Assembly (NCBI GenBank): GCA_963969395.1
Contig: OZ017804.1
Coordinates: forward strand, 15,872,001 to 15,936,000
DNA length: 64,000 nucleotides
Source of the DNA: Pseudoscleropodium purum
Lineage: Eukaryota; Streptophyta; Bryopsida; Hypnales; Brachytheciaceae
Direction: 5' to 3'
In this document: piece by piece, positions 63,581 through 64,000 of the stretch
Position numbering within the stretch: position 1 is the first letter of the stretch
How the letters are laid out: the number at the start of each line of letters is the position of its first letter
The notes under the pieces: model-generated
Database searches by the model: none
What the model was told of the DNA's origin: nothing
What the model saw: the letters and a program-made list of their open reading frames with translations, nothing else
Program-made: the position numbers and the translations under genes

Positions 63581-63680
63581 CCTGGAGGACCCGTCGGGAG
63601 AGATGTGGAGGAGCCAGCAGAACGGAGGAGAGGGAGAGAAGGGCGAAGCTTGAGAGCTGTCTTCTGCAACTCTCTTGCAT
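63543..63680 (-). promoter_or_regulatory. Upstream ORF overlapping the F-box start
   Basis: An AUG at 63680 opens a 45-codon frame (begins MQESCRRQLSSF) that ends at 63543, beyond the presumed main start at 63580, in another frame. If the transcript includes it, it should reduce initiation at the main AUG unless skipped. A shorter transcript starting downstream would avoid it. No peptide function is implied. Confidence 0.4.
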
Positions 63681-63689
63681 GTCAAGCGG

Positions 63690-63815
63690 AACACGCGGGA
63701 TGTAAAGGCCTGGCAACAAACGAGGGAAACAAAGCCCTTGCAGAAACTCGGGATACAAGCCCCTCTCAACAAACTCGGGCTACAAACCGCTTTCGACAAA
63801 CTCGTTCGCCATTCT
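63690..63815. repeat. Degenerate 26-30 bp tandem repeat in the F-box 5' leader
   Basis: On the minus strand four units follow one another: ACGAGTTTGTCGAAAGCGG, CCCGAGTTTGTTGAGAGGGG, CCGAGTTTCTGCAAGGGC and CCTCGTTTGTTGCCAGGCC, each followed by a TTGTAKCCC-like tail. The tail TTGTATCCC resembles the minus-strand TGTATCCC of the intron minisatellite. Confidence 0.65.
63780..63812 (-). promoter_or_regulatory. Short upstream ORF, 10 codons
   Basis: AUG at 63812 opens MANEFVESGL and stops at 63780 inside the leader tandem repeat. Relevant only if transcription starts upstream of it. Confidence 0.35.
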
Positions 63816-63821
63816 CAAAAC

Positions 63822-63826
<5 letters not shown>

Positions 63827-63854
<28 letters not shown>
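63827..63854. repeat. (CA)n microsatellite, 28 bp
   Basis: Uninterrupted CA dinucleotides upstream of the F-box gene. Confidence 0.97.
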
Positions 63855-63857
<3 letters not shown>

Positions 63858-64000
63858 GCACTACGAGACGATTCCAGAGCCCACCAAGAAAGAACAAAAT
63901 CGCGGAAACAATCGGATAGGCAAACAATCAAACCTCCTCACTCACACATACACACACGCTCACTCGCTCTTAATTCTTCGCGCTCAGATAAATGAGCACC

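Noticed and set aside
63008..63919. 303-codon plus-strand ORF, the longest in the window
   Set aside because: It is antisense to F-box exon 1, whose reading (F-box, splice sites, clean junction) is well supported; the plus reading has no domain and runs through the CA repeat.

Overview
The window looks like land-plant nuclear DNA. It is mostly AT-rich, with a few short GC-richer islands and very little coding sequence. It has GT-AG introns, microsatellites, several families of small terminal-inverted-repeat (TIR) elements, and two genes of plant-specific type: an EPFL secreted peptide and an F-box protein. A bryophyte is my guess from the gene and repeat style; nothing seen here proves it.

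Two genes are well supported. On the plus strand (41410-43183) a three-exon gene encodes a signal peptide, a variable propeptide and a C-terminal six-cysteine domain of the EPIDERMAL PATTERNING FACTOR-LIKE family, closest in motif to the EPFL4/5/6 group. On the minus strand (63580-61252) a two-exon gene encodes a 467-residue F-box protein. Its intron is a minisatellite, and its 5' leader holds a second degenerate tandem repeat plus two upstream ORFs. A broken PIF/Harbinger-type (Plant_tran-like) transposase lies at 36350-37340. A possible pair of minus-strand exons is at 50204-49901.

Most of the rest is non-autonomous transposon sequence. (1) Elements with CCCC...GGGG ends lie between TTAA tetranucleotides (8020-8281, 12193-13100, 57128-57955, 58663-59287, with degraded relatives at about 3.2, 6.0, 15.4, 18-19.7, 22.5, 27.5, 47-48.8 kb). 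They look like piggyBac-type non-autonomous elements. (2) A hAT-type MITE (13165-13503) has an 8-bp target duplication and a GC-rich, CGGAC-rich body. (3) Three CACTA-like foldback MITEs lie at about 14.0, 14.7 and 24.8 kb. (4) A long-TIR family has ends of the type AAGGTGMATACAYCC (19951-21809 and 30471-35187). The second copy encloses two small AAGGTA-ended elements and a 1.6-kb foldback.

Layout: 1-8 kb AT-rich with old repeats; 8-12 kb GC-richer with a roughly 165-bp tandem array; 12-15 kb MITE cluster; 15-20 kb AT-rich with an inverted composite; 20-21.8 kb long-TIR element with GC-rich core; 22-30.4 kb AT-rich; 30.5-35.2 kb nested element; 36.3-37.3 kb Harbinger relic; 39-47 kb EPFL island; 47-49 kb repeats; 49.5-55 kb moderately AT-rich with possible exons; 55-59.3 kb repeats; 59.4-64 kb F-box locus with flanking tandem repeats. 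The two genes show no sign of acting together. I found no tRNA, rRNA, CRISPR array or intact transposase.
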